From NCBI RefSeq assembly GCF_007748175.1, contig NZ_CP037422.1:186001-250000 (forward strand): 64,000 nucleotides of DNA, in the 5' to 3' direction. The translations under genes and the position numbers were made by a program. The notes beneath the pieces were generated by a model. That model was not told the DNA's origin and made no database searches. It saw only the letters and a program-made list of their open reading frames with translations. Source of the stretch: Gimesia aquarii (GTDB taxonomy: Bacteria; Planctomycetota; Planctomycetia; Planctomycetales; Planctomycetaceae). Below, in pieces: positions 1 through 8,240 of this stretch. Each line of letters begins with the position of its first letter. Within the stretch, counting starts at the first letter, position 1.

Positions 1-1
1 T

Positions 2-379
2 ACTTGTCGCAGTTTTCCTGCAAAACTAAACGATTCGAATGAGCTGGCAATTCTTTACGAGATTCCAAGTAATGGACGCGATGGTGAACCAGCTTACGAC
101 TTATGTCCGCGACAGTGGAGTGCTTCAGATTTAGAACCGAATGATACAATTCAGAGTTTAGTAATCGCTCAATATGAAATGACTTTCTTTAAAAAAATTG
201 CAGCGATTTGGAATCAAGATCCGGGGGAATGGAATAATTTCCCAGAGTTTATTGACATCATCTATTCAAATCGAATTTCTTCAGAATCAAAAAATCACTC
301 TGAGCCGATTCCACATGAAATCGAAGAAAAAGAACCACATACGGATCAGGACTCTGGAAAATTTCGCAAAGCGGCTTAA
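2..379 (+). CDS. Partial phage protein, unknown function (C-terminal part)
   Basis: The reading frame is open from the left edge (position 2) to a TAA at 377-379 and gives 125 residues without an internal stop. An internal ATG at 179 would give a 66-residue protein, but the frame upstream of it reads as ordinary protein (hydrophilic, with Trp, Tyr and Cys), so the true start is probably outside the window. I do not recognise the family. The position directly before the prohead protease is where portal-proximal genes sit in HK97-like phages, but nothing in the sequence proves portal identity. The C-terminus is rich in Glu, His and Lys. Confidence 0.5.
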   Translation, partial: TCRSFPAKLNDSNELAILYEIPSNGRDGEPAYDLCPRQWSASDLEPNDTIQSLVIAQYEMTFFKKIAAIWNQDPGEWNNFPEFIDIIYSNRISSESKNHSEPIPHEIEEKEPHTDQDSGKFRKAA

Positions 380-957
380 TCAAGGGGCCAATAGAGAAAT
401 TCAATTCTATTCTTGTAGTTATGAATTACAGCATTGTGCTAAAAAAGCTTGATTTAGACGTATTGTTTCTTATCGATTCCTATTGAGTTTTCTGATTCAA
501 AGTTTGATAGGTAGGGTATGAAAATTCTATTTCAGACTTGGTGACAATCTATTGCAATGTAAAGTACAATAGATAAATTGCCACATTCCTGATAATACTT
601 GCTTACAAGAGTATTAAATTTCTAAATAAGTCTTTCAGACTTGAAATCCCAGAAATCCATTTTCTTACGATACGCTTTATCATACCGCTACTCCGAGGGC
701 TTTCTGAGATTCAGGCATATGAGTCTGGGATTTCTAGCTCACTCTTTAGATTATATGGTCTAATAAATCAATTCCTGAATTATGTGCATGCTATGCTTTC
801 ATTGCCACTAAGTGGCCGATGCTTGATGATGAAAAAATCTGCAGTACTTCAAGTATTAAAACGTAGAAAATAATTTCCAATCAGCTTGACCTGTATGTGC
901 CGAATCTTAAAACACTGCCCTGTCACAAACATTAAATGTTTCCTTCAGGGGTAAAAA
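380..957. other. Non-coding gap with dyads before the prohead protease
   Basis: This is 578 bases with no credible ORF. It contains a perfect 8-base dyad (atctattg 547-554 and caatagat 567-574), a perfect 11-base inverted repeat with a long loop (gaaatcccaga 643-653 and tctgggatttc 724-734), and a direct repeat tttcagacttg at 530-540 and 633-643. A gap of this length is unusual inside a packed phage late operon. It may hold a terminator/promoter pair or a structured RNA, but no convincing -10/-35 pair was found. Confidence 0.4.
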
Positions 958-1968
958 GTGAAAACAAAAACAACAGATTCGCTTCAGGACATTCTCAAAA
1001 ACCGAACAAAAAAATTCGGTACTTTTTCTAGAGTTGCTGAAAAGTCGTCTGATCTTTCTTTGACATGCCAGTCACAACCGATGATTGATGAACGGTTAAT
1101 GTCTGCACGTGCAACCATCAATACCTCACGAGAGGATCGTGAAGGTGATATTATCGTACCAAAGGGAGTACACCTCGAAAATTTCAGTAAAAATCCAGTT
1201 GTGCTTTGGGAACATGGTTTGGGAGAGATAACTCGTCCCATTGCCAAATGCCAGCATCCTGATGGAAAAATAGCTTTGACAGTTGAAGAGGATCAGATTA
1301 CAGCAACGTCCTACTTTACTGATAAAAGCTTAGAGTCTTTACAGATTTTTCATCTCATTGCTGAAGGGCTAGTTAGGGCAACATCAGTTCGCGCTGTTCC
1401 AATTAAATCATTCACCAGAAAAACATCGAATGATGGAATCGGAATTGTACTTGAAGAATGGGAATTGATTGAGTGGTCTTGGGGGGCGCTGGGTGTAAAT
1501 CCTGATGCGATTGCACGAACTCTAAATCAAGGGACAATTGAAGGGAAAAAAATTTCGGACACACTTCTAAAATCTCTCAAAGCTGTCCTTCCTCCGACGA
1601 AATCTCTGACAATACCGGGGTGGACACACTCTGATAATGATTCACTTCAAGAAACTCGTGAAGTAGGGATAAAAGAAGATCAACAGATAGATCAAGTTAG
1701 TCCTAACAAAAATTCCATTCTTAAGACTAAAGACACAAACGCGGTACCTTTTGATTCAAATGATTTTATTCGTTTAGAAAAGCTATCTCAAGCAAGAAAT
1801 TTAACTCTTCCTCAGCGCCAAATTTTGACTGACATTTTAAAGCAGTTAAATCCAATTCCGTGCAGTCAATTCTCTCACGATGAAAAAATGCTCGAACAAA
1901 ATGTTGAAAAACTTACGCATGCCGTAGAGGAACTTCAACAGAAGATATCTGATCTACTACCTGCTTGA
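958..1968 (+). CDS. HK97-type prohead maturation protease
   Basis: 336 residues from a GTG start with a purine-rich caggggt upstream. The protease core lies at about residues 42-190. It shows the family landmarks: a D-R-E-G-D-I-I segment near 59-66, the W-E-H-G histidine (H86), a Ser in A-T-S-V-R (S143) and the closing motif around 168-184 (E-W-E-L-I-E-W-S-W-G-A, N-P-D-A). In this family (HK97 gp4, Peptidase U35) the enzyme cleaves scaffold and capsid N-terminal segments inside the prohead. The C-terminal 150 residues are hydrophilic with a coiled-coil-like end (about 300-335) and could act as a scaffold extension; that part is inference. It lies directly before the major capsid gene, as expected. 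Confidence 0.85.
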   Translation: MKTKTTDSLQDILKNRTKKFGTFSRVAEKSSDLSLTCQSQPMIDERLMSARATINTSREDREGDIIVPKGVHLENFSKNPVVLWEHGLGEITRPIAKCQHPDGKIALTVEEDQITATSYFTDKSLESLQIFHLIAEGLVRATSVRAVPIKSFTRKTSNDGIGIVLEEWELIEWSWGALGVNPDAIARTLNQGTIEGKKISDTLLKSLKAVLPPTKSLTIPGWTHSDNDSLQETREVGIKEDQQIDQVSPNKNSILKTKDTNAVPFDSNDFIRLEKLSQARNLTLPQRQILTDILKQLNPIPCSQFSHDEKMLEQNVEKLTHAVEELQQKISDLLPA

Positions 1969-2079
1969 ATGAAAATCATTACGGGTTATTCTCAGAGCTC
2001 TAACTAGAAAATTCCAAAGTCGCTGGACAAATCGTAGGTCTATCGAAATATCAAGTTCTATTTTTAGAAAGAATATTTT

Positions 2080-3351
2080 ATGTCTGAGTTACTAGAAGAG
2101 AAAGTAAAGTCTTTGTCATCAAACATCGAAGATTTAGTGAAAAGTGTCGACCAGTTAAACAGCCCTGATATGAGTGGAATTCATCATGATACACAGGGCA
2201 GACTTACCAGTTACTGGGAAGCCGAAGATAATCACACACCTCAATTTTTATTAAGTAAATCCCACGTTAAAAACTTCCGAACTTTTCCAACTGGGTATAA
2301 GCCTTTTTCTCAATTCAACTCTTTTGGAGAATTTATTCGTTGTGGTTTTAAGGACCGAAGTGAAGTGATTGCGAAGACAAAAAAATCTTGGGGCATGTGT
2401 AAGGCGATTCAAGGTATGTCAGAAATTGTAGGCGCTGATGGAGGTATCTCTGTTTTACCAGAATTTCATCAGGAGATATTGACTCGCATCTATCAGAATG
2501 ACATTTTCAGCCGGACAGACCATTATCAAGTGGCTGGGAATAATATGACATTCCCGACTGATTCTGAAACCAGTCGTGCCAATGGATCACGCGCTGGCGG
2601 TTTACGTGCTTATTGGGTTGGAGAAGGTGATCCACTAACAGGAAATTCACCGAAACTAGGCGAAGCGACACTAAAACTACATAAATTAGCAGTGTTAGTT
2701 TATTTGACTGAAGAATTAATAAATGACAATGGAATGGCACTCGAATCCTATGTCAATAAAAAAGTGACTGAAGAAATAGAGTTTACTTTGGGTGAGTCGA
2801 TCTTTAATGGAAACGGAGTGGGGAAACCTTTAGGGGTTATGCAGTCAGCGGCACGTGTAACAGTTCCAAAAGAAGCAGGCCAAGCAGCCAATACGATTGT
2901 AGCTGAAAATGTCCTGAATATGTGGAGTAGACTAAAAGCTTCTTCGAGACTAAATGCAGCCTGGTTTATTAACCAGGACACAGAACCGCAACTTCATCAA
3001 ATGAGTTTGGGAGTATCTACAGCTGGTGGGCAATTAGTTTATATGCCACCAACAGGTTTGTCAGGTGCTCCCTATGCAACTTTGATGGGGCGTCCAGTGA
3101 TTCCAACGGAATTTAACGAAACATTAGGGACAGAAGGTGATATTCTACTAGCTAGTCTCGATGATTATATCACTATCAGTAAGGGGGGAATCGAACAGGC
3201 AGAGTCAATGCATGTAGAGTTTCTTACTGATCAGTTAGCTTTACGTTTCATCATGCGTATTGATGGAAAACCTTGGGAAACTCAACCAATAACACCTTAT
3301 AAAGGCACTGCCACTCAGTCTAGTTTTGTCACTCTGGCTACCCGTGCATAG
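2080..3351 (+). CDS. Major capsid protein, HK97 fold
   Basis: 423 residues. A short helical N-terminus (about 1-30, Leu/Glu/Lys rich) precedes the capsid core. The core has typical features: a G-A-D-G-G-I-S-V-L-P segment near residues 127-136, a central stretch with A-V-L-V-Y-L-T-E-E-L, and a C-terminal G-R-P-V-I-P-T-E region followed by a D-D-Y-I-T-I-S-K-G-G strand. This matches the phage_capsid family that forms the icosahedral shell. Placement immediately after the prohead protease supports the call. The long scaffolding delta domain seen in HK97 gp5 is largely missing; the extended C-terminus of the upstream protease may compensate (inference). Confidence 0.85.
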   Translation: MSELLEEKVKSLSSNIEDLVKSVDQLNSPDMSGIHHDTQGRLTSYWEAEDNHTPQFLLSKSHVKNFRTFPTGYKPFSQFNSFGEFIRCGFKDRSEVIAKTKKSWGMCKAIQGMSEIVGADGGISVLPEFHQEILTRIYQNDIFSRTDHYQVAGNNMTFPTDSETSRANGSRAGGLRAYWVGEGDPLTGNSPKLGEATLKLHKLAVLVYLTEELINDNGMALESYVNKKVTEEIEFTLGESIFNGNGVGKPLGVMQSAARVTVPKEAGQAANTIVAENVLNMWSRLKASSRLNAAWFINQDTEPQLHQMSLGVSTAGGQLVYMPPTGLSGAPYATLMGRPVIPTEFNETLGTEGDILLASLDDYITISKGGIEQAESMHVEFLTDQLALRFIMRIDGKPWETQPITPYKGTATQSSFVTLATRA

Positions 3352-3433
3352 TGACCAATAGCGGAGAGCAGCTATTCGCGCTTTATTTTTTCTTCCCAGA
3401 AGTTTAACTCAAAAATGAGAAGGAGATTATCCT

Positions 3434-3946
3434 ATGTTCAATAAAGAATTCCTCGAAAGTCACGATATCATACCTGCTTTGATGCCCGCTGATTTATCAG
3501 CGGCAGCAAATACAGGGGATCGAGTAAATTTACAGAACTATGATCGATGTGTTTTTGTTTTATTGGCTTCGATTGGAACTGCAGGTGATGATCCCGTGAT
3601 TTCCGCACAACAGCACGATGCCGCATCTTCTGGTAATTCGAAGGCGCTCAATTTTACGCGCATACGGCATAAAGTTGGGGCAACGGGAATCGATGCAGTT
3701 GGGCAATTTACTTTAGTAGAACAATCGGAATCGGATAGTTATGACACTACTACCGTCGATGGCGCAGAAAATGAAGCCATGATTGTCATTGAAGTTCTCG
3801 CTGAAGACTTAGATTCAGAAAACGGTTACACGTTTGTTTCATTCAATGTTGCTGATGTTGGCCTGAACTCACAGTTGGGAGCAGGATTTTACATTTTACA
3901 AGGAGCAGGTTATGTAAATGAAATCAAACAGTCGGCCCTCACGTAG
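3434..3946 (+). CDS. Phage head-region protein, unknown (possible decoration protein)
   Basis: 170 residues, start ATG preceded by a strong agaaggag ribosome site at about 3418-3425. No family recognised. The protein is acidic and beta-rich in appearance, without signal peptide or membrane segment. It ends with a glycine-rich stretch (about 145-165). Its place right after the major capsid gene is typical for capsid decoration or stabilising proteins, but that role is inferred from position only. Confidence 0.6.
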   Translation: MFNKEFLESHDIIPALMPADLSAAANTGDRVNLQNYDRCVFVLLASIGTAGDDPVISAQQHDAASSGNSKALNFTRIRHKVGATGIDAVGQFTLVEQSESDSYDTTTVDGAENEAMIVIEVLAEDLDSENGYTFVSFNVADVGLNSQLGAGFYILQGAGYVNEIKQSALT

Positions 3947-3990
3947 AACAGTTGTATTTTCTGTTCCCCATTTTTTTATCAGGAATCAAT

Positions 3991-4194
3991 ATGATGAATC
4001 AGAGAATAAAACAATCAGGAAAAACAGCACAAATTAATTCGATGGCAGAACAGATATTCCTCCGAATGTGTACCACAGCACAGCATGGTTTTGATGCATC
4101 GCACTACGTAAGAAGATCTTACGAACTTGCAAAAGCCTTCTATCAAAATATTGATAAAGTAAAAACATCATCAGATAGCGGTGAAAAAAAATAA
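3991..4194 (+). CDS. Small phage protein, unknown
   Basis: 67 residues. The frame is open upstream to a TTG at 3952, but the ATG at 3991 follows an agga ribosome site (3981-3984) with good spacing, so that start is chosen. The product is basic-to-neutral and helical with one Cys-Thr-Thr stretch and a Lys/Ser/Glu-rich tail. Nothing identifies a family. It lies between the putative decoration protein and the head-tail connector, so a head role is possible. Confidence 0.5.
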   Translation: MMNQRIKQSGKTAQINSMAEQIFLRMCTTAQHGFDASHYVRRSYELAKAFYQNIDKVKTSSDSGEKK

Positions 4195-4279
4195 ACAAAA
4201 AATAATCCAGACCAAGCTTTGATTATTAAGAATTGGTTCACATCGTAAGCGATAGTTAGAACTCGTATGGAGAAACTGA

Positions 4280-4948
4280 TTGAAGATGGCACTCACTTCT
4301 AGGGCGAACATCAAAACAATGATTGGCGTCGATGATACTTCACTCGATAACGTGATCGATTTGTTGATACCTCAGGCTGATGCCATTATCAAAGGATATC
4401 TTCAGCGAGATGTTGAACAGGAGACTTATACTGAATTTTATAATGGGACAGGTAATCAGGCTCTTATCTTAAACCAAGCACCCGTCCAAGAGATCATTTC
4501 GGTTCACGAAGATCGAGATGGTTATTATGGGGATGGCATGGATGCTTTCCCCGCGTCTACAGCTTTGACCCAGGGGACCGACTTTGTGTTAAAAAAGGAC
4601 GAAATCAGTGTGACCGCAATAAGTAAGAGTGGCATTCTCTATCGTATTGGTAAGACCTGGTTTCGGCCTCGTTATCGACAACACGGACAGCTTTCCAATG
4701 CTCCCGGAATAGGAATCGGTAATATTAAAGTCTCATACATAGCGGGTTGGTCTGTTGTACCTACAGATATTCAGTTTGCGGCAAACAAACTTGTTATCTC
4801 CATGCTTGAGTCCCGTAGTAAAGCAGGACGATTACAGTCAGAGAACATTGAGGACTACTCATACAGACTTGCAAATGGAGAAGATGAAGTACAAGCATTA
4901 GATTCAGTCAAAACATCACTGGCTCGATATAAGAGGATTGTGATCTGA
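4280..4948 (+). CDS. gp6-like head-tail connector protein
   Basis: 222 residues. The N-terminal 40 residues have the pattern of HK97 gp6-type connectors: a short helix, L-I-P-Q-A-D-A-I-I-K-G-Y-L near 27-39, then a beta-rich middle with the N-G-T-G turn and hydrophobic Q-A-P-V-Q-E-I strand. The C-terminus is helical with an S-M-L-E-S-R-S-K-A-G-R patch. Connectors of this type form a ring under the portal. The start is uncertain: TTG 4280 has a ggag site 7 bases upstream, while ATG 4286 would be 13 bases away. It overlaps the next start by one base (TGATG). Confidence 0.7.
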   Translation: MKMALTSRANIKTMIGVDDTSLDNVIDLLIPQADAIIKGYLQRDVEQETYTEFYNGTGNQALILNQAPVQEIISVHEDRDGYYGDGMDAFPASTALTQGTDFVLKKDEISVTAISKSGILYRIGKTWFRPRYRQHGQLSNAPGIGIGNIKVSYIAGWSVVPTDIQFAANKLVISMLESRSKAGRLQSENIEDYSYRLANGEDEVQALDSVKTSLARYKRIVI

Positions 4949-5289
4949 TGGTGACAGCAAAAGAGTTAGAAAATCTGTATTTGAAAATGCCGGGAACAGA
5001 GCCAGTGACACTCACCACCAAACGAGGTGTGAATAACGATGTTTTACAGACTCAATCGATTTCACATGCCTGGCAAAGAGATATCACGCGGGACGATGTT
5101 GCGAAAGGGCTTGTTTTAACTGCTCCGGAAGGGATCGTATGGAACATCCCCGATGTGTTGTTGGCGGGAAAAGAGATTGAGACAGGTGACACGATCACGG
5201 ACTCAGATAGTGTGGTCTGGATCGTGATGTCCATTACGCGCGTCAGATTGCGAACTCATTGGCGCTGTATTTGTCGGAGAGAAAAATAA
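4948..5289 (+). CDS. Putative phage head-tail joining (closure) protein
   Basis: 113 residues, beta-rich, translated from an ATG that shares a base with the stop codon of the connector gene. Size, order and the central strand pattern fit the small head-closure proteins that follow gp6-like connectors, but no diagnostic motif is visible. The call is mostly positional. The end overlaps the next start (TAATG). Confidence 0.5.
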   Translation: MVTAKELENLYLKMPGTEPVTLTTKRGVNNDVLQTQSISHAWQRDITRDDVAKGLVLTAPEGIVWNIPDVLLAGKEIETGDTITDSDSVVWIVMSITRVRLRTHWRCICRREK

Positions 5290-5741
5290 TGCCTGCGATT
5301 CTTGAGAATATTCTGACGACAGTACAAGCCGAGATTCGGGCTCTCAATCTGACAGATATACCGGATAGTCACATATATTTACAGAAGGTACCGACTACCA
5401 GGGATTTTACAAGTAATGACTTTCCGGCAATTTTAATTACTCCGATGGGGGTGCCAAAAATAAACCCACAAGAAGGTACGAATTTACGAGATCAAATCGA
5501 ATACCCGATCGGGGTTTTTATGGTGGATAACGATAATCAGAATCAATCAATTAATCGAGATAAGTACCTGACTTGGTACGAACAGATAATGAATAGGTTC
5601 CGCACACCACGGTTAGCAGGTGTAAATTCCATCGTAAATAGTTTTGTTGCTCCGGGTGCTGTGGTCGATCAGGACTGGTTTCAAGTGGGAGAATATCATG
5701 CAGGTATGACCCTGTGGTTTATTAGCTGGGAGACGAGATAA
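5289..5741 (+). CDS. Putative tail completion/terminator protein
   Basis: 150 residues from ATG 5289, which overlaps the preceding stop; a ggaga ribosome site at 5276-5280 supports this start over an in-frame ATG at 5259. The sequence alternates strands and helices, with P-A-I-L-I-T-P near residue 47 and an aromatic C-terminus. It lies where siphophages encode the protein that caps the tail tube and joins it to the head. The family assignment is inferred from order and length only. Confidence 0.5.
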   Translation: MPAILENILTTVQAEIRALNLTDIPDSHIYLQKVPTTRDFTSNDFPAILITPMGVPKINPQEGTNLRDQIEYPIGVFMVDNDNQNQSINRDKYLTWYEQIMNRFRTPRLAGVNSIVNSFVAPGAVVDQDWFQVGEYHAGMTLWFISWETR

Positions 5742-6029
5742 ATGAATAAAGAAGAAAAACAGGAAATCTCAACATATGAAGTGTCCGTCATTTCGGTGCA
5801 CACGGCTTATGGTCGGTTGAAGTTCAAGACGGAGGATGAAGAGAAAGGGCTTGAGTTATATGCAGATACCATGGGTTGGAGCCTCGATAAATTGAAGAAT
5901 TTAAAACCCACGGTCAAAGCAGAGAAAGTTGTTAGGCCATGCCTAAAGAAATCAGAATCGAAGAACTCTCCGACTTCCTCAACGACACAGTCAAAGTCAC
6001 AAAACACCCCGAATCCCAAAAAGTCATGA
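5742..6029 (+). CDS. Small phage protein with low-complexity tail
   Basis: 95 residues, ATG immediately after the previous stop and behind a gggagacgag ribosome site. Residues 1-60 look folded (alternating strands and an amphipathic helix). Residues 65-95 are almost only Ser, Thr, Asn, Pro and Lys. That low-complexity tail coincides with the 91-base overlap with the next gene in another frame, so its composition may be dictated by the overlapping coding sequence. Function unknown. Confidence 0.5.
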   Translation: MNKEEKQEISTYEVSVISVHTAYGRLKFKTEDEEKGLELYADTMGWSLDKLKNLKPTVKAEKVVRPCLKKSESKNSPTSSTTQSKSQNTPNPKKS

Positions 6030-6391
6030 CCGGGATTTTGGATATGACCAAGGAACAGGTCAGGATCGGATTTGAATCAGGGAGAGCCCCCGATGGTTCA
6101 AAATGGCCTGCGTTAAAACATCCGCGTCCACCGGGGCATAATCAGAACAATAAGCCATTGATCGATACGGGGAATCTGATGGATAGTGTGACAGTCGACC
6201 ACGAGGAACACGTTGAAGGAGTCACCGACGAAGCATTAACACTGGGGACTTATGTGGAATATGCGAGAGTCCATCAGCAAGGTTCAGGGAATATTCCTCA
6301 GCGTCAATTCTTGGGATTCAATAAAAAAGTAATGGATCATGCCACCGAAGCAGTGGCTGATGATGTAATCAACCAAATCGATAACATATGA
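5939..6391 (+). CDS. Phage virion morphogenesis protein (Mu gpG-like)
   Basis: 150 residues. The layout matches the phage virion morphogenesis family: an N-terminal helix, then R-I-G-F-E-S-G-R-A-P-D-G-S-K-W-P-A-L (about 40-57), L-I-D-T-G-N-L near 73-80, an E-Y-A-R-V-H-Q-Q-G segment near 110-118 and I-P-Q-R-Q-F-L-G near 120-128. These features are usual for this tail-assembly family. Starting at 5939 keeps the N-terminal helix but overlaps the previous gene by 91 bases; the alternative ATG at 6026 would overlap by only four bases (ATGA) but lose that helix. Confidence 0.75.
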   Translation: MPKEIRIEELSDFLNDTVKVTKHPESQKVMTGILDMTKEQVRIGFESGRAPDGSKWPALKHPRPPGHNQNNKPLIDTGNLMDSVTVDHEEHVEGVTDEALTLGTYVEYARVHQQGSGNIPQRQFLGFNKKVMDHATEAVADDVINQIDNI

Positions 6392-6401
6392 GGTTTCTAT
6401 T

Positions 6402-7301
6402 ATGACGACTCCAACTATCGGAACTCTGGGCTTAATGGCATTCGATACTGCCCTGCCCTTCGACGGGAGTTCTATAGCACTTGAGATCATTCTTCCAGAA
6501 TCGTTAAAAGAGACTGCCGAAATCATCCAGACTAGTGGATTGACTGGTACGGTGGAGCAGAACAAGGAACGCACACGTGAAGGTCTCAAACGAATCAACG
6601 GTTCGGTTAAGTTAGCCTGCTCTCGACTCATGTTGGATACCTTGCTCCCTTACATCTGTGGTACGGCTGAGGCTGCGAACGTATTCGCCCTGGCTGATAC
6701 GATACCTGAGTTTTATCTTATGATCGATCGAGGGGCGAAAGTCTTCACCTATTCAGGGTGTCGTATTGCGAAAGCGACATTCTCAGGTACAAAAGGTGAT
6801 TTTCTCTTTCTGGACCTCGAGATCGAAGCGGAAACGGAAACAGTTGGAAATGCTGGGACTTATCCCACATTGACGGTACCTACCGAGAAACCGTATCTGT
6901 TTGCCGATGGAGTTTTGACTCTTCAAGGCAGTACTCGTGTGTTTGAGAACTTCAGTTTGACGATTGAGAATCAACTCAACACGGAATTGTTCGGTAATAA
7001 TCTCACGCGATACGACATCCCCCTGGTCAATCGAGTGATCACGCTAGCCACTGATCATCCATGGGATACAGACAACACAGACCTCATCAAGCAAGATCTC
7101 GACGGAGCAGCTGGCACGCTGGTCTTTACCAATTCTACGGTAGTGACAGATGTGTTGACTTTTGCAATGGCGGCCATTCAGTATGCAAATGTGTCACCAA
7201 CACTACCAGGTAAAGATGTAGTGAACTTACCGCTCGAGGGAATGGTAAAAAGTTCTGGTACTACAAAACCGTTGATCATAACTAATGCTCACGCGATTTA
7301 A
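6402..7301 (+). CDS. Phage tail tube protein
   Basis: 299 residues, ATG behind a gagg ribosome site. The sequence is beta-rich with the two-domain look of long major tail proteins: a first half with E-G-L-K-R-I-N-G-S-V-K-L and T-K-G-D-F-L-F-L-D-L-E-I-E-A strands, and a second half with F-E-N-F-S-L-T-I-E-N-Q-L and L-V-F-T-N. In siphophages this protein polymerises into the tail tube. A clear intrinsic terminator follows at 7322-7350, as often seen after abundant structural proteins. Family membership is inferred from pattern and order. Confidence 0.7.
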   Translation: MTTPTIGTLGLMAFDTALPFDGSSIALEIILPESLKETAEIIQTSGLTGTVEQNKERTREGLKRINGSVKLACSRLMLDTLLPYICGTAEAANVFALADTIPEFYLMIDRGAKVFTYSGCRIAKATFSGTKGDFLFLDLEIEAETETVGNAGTYPTLTVPTEKPYLFADGVLTLQGSTRVFENFSLTIENQLNTELFGNNLTRYDIPLVNRVITLATDHPWDTDNTDLIKQDLDGAAGTLVFTNSTVVTDVLTFAMAAIQYANVSPTLPGKDVVNLPLEGMVKSSGTTKPLIITNAHAI

Positions 7302-7321
7302 AAATGATCCGTTTCGGTCTC

Positions 7322-7350
7322 AGCTCCACCCTTTTGTGGTGGAGCTTTTT
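7322..7350 (+). terminator. Intrinsic terminator after the tail tube gene
   Basis: Perfect 9-base stem agctccacc (7322-7330) with ggtggagct (7338-7346), 7-base loop, then a run of T (7347-7350). It separates the abundant head/tube genes from the tail chaperone and tape-measure genes. Confidence 0.85.
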
Positions 7351-7442
7351 ACATGCTATGATTCGGCTTGACCGTTTGTACGCATGGAACAGAATTTTGA
7401 GCTGTTCGTTTTATCAATCTCGATTTTCATTAAGGAATCACG

Positions 7443-7856
7443 ATGGTGGCACAGGCTTATATTAAAGACGGGTATACAGAAAGAGCCTTTATCAAAGGCA
7501 TCCCTGGAATGTACGAGGACGTACATTTTGAGTATCGAACGCTGCTTGCAGATCAGATTCGAGGAGTGTTGCATAATTGGGATTCAATTTCTGCTGAGGA
7601 AAAGAATCACCGTATCAACTCGGTCATTCTCAAACAGGTACTTAGCTGGGATCTTCAGCATGATAAAAAAATGCTACCTAAGGATCTGGAGACACTCAAT
7701 CGGTTAAAAATTAATCTGATCGATCGCATGTTCAATATCATCGTTCAGTTGGCCGTGAGCGATGTTGAAGTATCTTCAGAACAACTAGATTTAGACACGT
7801 TACTCGACAACCCTGTCAGACCTGAAGTGAAGCAGGAAGAAGAGGCAAAAAACTAA
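7443..7856 (+). CDS. Tail assembly chaperone, short form (gpG-like)
   Basis: 137 residues, ATG with an aagga ribosome site at 7432-7436. It is helical and ends in an acidic Gln/Glu-rich tail. It occupies the slot between tail tube and tape measure where lambda encodes gpG. The last sense codons are GCA AAA AAC before the TAA stop, which forms the heptamer A AAA AAC (7847-7853). Slippage by -1 there would skip the stop and continue into the next frame, as in lambda gpGT. Sequence identity to known gpG proteins cannot be judged by eye; the position plus the slippery site make the assignment strong. Confidence 0.8.
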   Translation: MVAQAYIKDGYTERAFIKGIPGMYEDVHFEYRTLLADQIRGVLHNWDSISAEEKNHRINSVILKQVLSWDLQHDKKMLPKDLETLNRLKINLIDRMFNIIVQLAVSDVEVSSEQLDLDTLLDNPVRPEVKQEEEAKN

Positions 7857-7888
7857 TTGAAGGGGTGGAGCTGATTTTGTTTCACCCC
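7847..7888 (+). other. Programmed -1 ribosomal frameshift element
   Basis: Seen: a slippery heptamer A AAA AAC at 7847-7853 in the correct phase, an 8-base spacer, then a hairpin pairing 7862-7869 with 7881-7888 (six Watson-Crick pairs with G-C core, one A-T, one G-U) around an 11-base loop. Established: conserved -1 frameshifts in tail-chaperone genes of long-tailed phages produce a small amount of a longer fusion protein. Here the fusion would be about 263 residues. Confidence 0.85.
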
Positions 7889-8233
7889 ACTGTTGCCTAT
7901 CGGAATTGTGAGCACTGTCTCAAATACATATACGATGAAAAAACGGGAAAACCCCGAGAACGTCATGGAGAATATTTTGAACGATTGCCAACGGTGCCGG
8001 CTCCCTGTCGGAGAGGTGGGTGCCCGAAAGGGACTCCTGAGAATCCGAAAGTGCTCAGTCCGAAAAATATGCAGGCCTATCAGCATTGGAAAGAATGTAA
8101 AGCGGTCGGTCAATTCCCTGATGATGAGATCGTGAAAAGGAACGCGGCGATGATTCAGGAAATCCATGATCAATCGAAAGAGTTAAAGCAGATCCAAATG
8201 CTGGGTCTCATGATGACGGGAAAGATGATATGA
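7853..8233 (+). CDS. Tail assembly chaperone, frameshift extension (gpT-like)
   Basis: This frame is open from the slippery site and ends at 8233, about 126 residues if read from 7853. A GTG at 7865 exists, but the frame is best explained as the C-terminal half of a gpG-gpT type fusion made by -1 frameshifting. It contains a Cys-rich segment (N-C-E-H-C-L near the start, then P-C-R-R-G-G-C), suggesting a metal-binding knuckle, and a helical C-terminus rich in Gln and Met. In lambda-like phages the fusion protein coats the tape measure during tail assembly. The two Cys pairs are not something I know from gpT. Confidence 0.75.
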   Translation, partial: LIEGVELILFHPTVAYRNCEHCLKYIYDEKTGKPRERHGEYFERLPTVPAPCRRGGCPKGTPENPKVLSPKNMQAYQHWKECKAVGQFPDDEIVKRNAAMIQEIHDQSKELKQIQMLGLMMTGKMI

Positions 8234-8240
8234 GATTGAC

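Noticed and set aside
3357..3376. Six-base hairpin after the capsid gene
   Set aside because: The stem is short and the T tract starts ten bases downstream, so it is weak as a terminator.
7368..7396. TTGACC followed by a possible -10 box before the chaperone gene
   Set aside because: No acceptable -10 hexamer at 16-18 bases; kept only as a remark that a promoter after the terminator at 7322-7350 is plausible.
7384..7707. 107-codon + strand ORF overlapping the tail chaperone
   Set aside because: Out of frame with the chaperone gene; Arg/Ile-rich shadow with no ribosome site.
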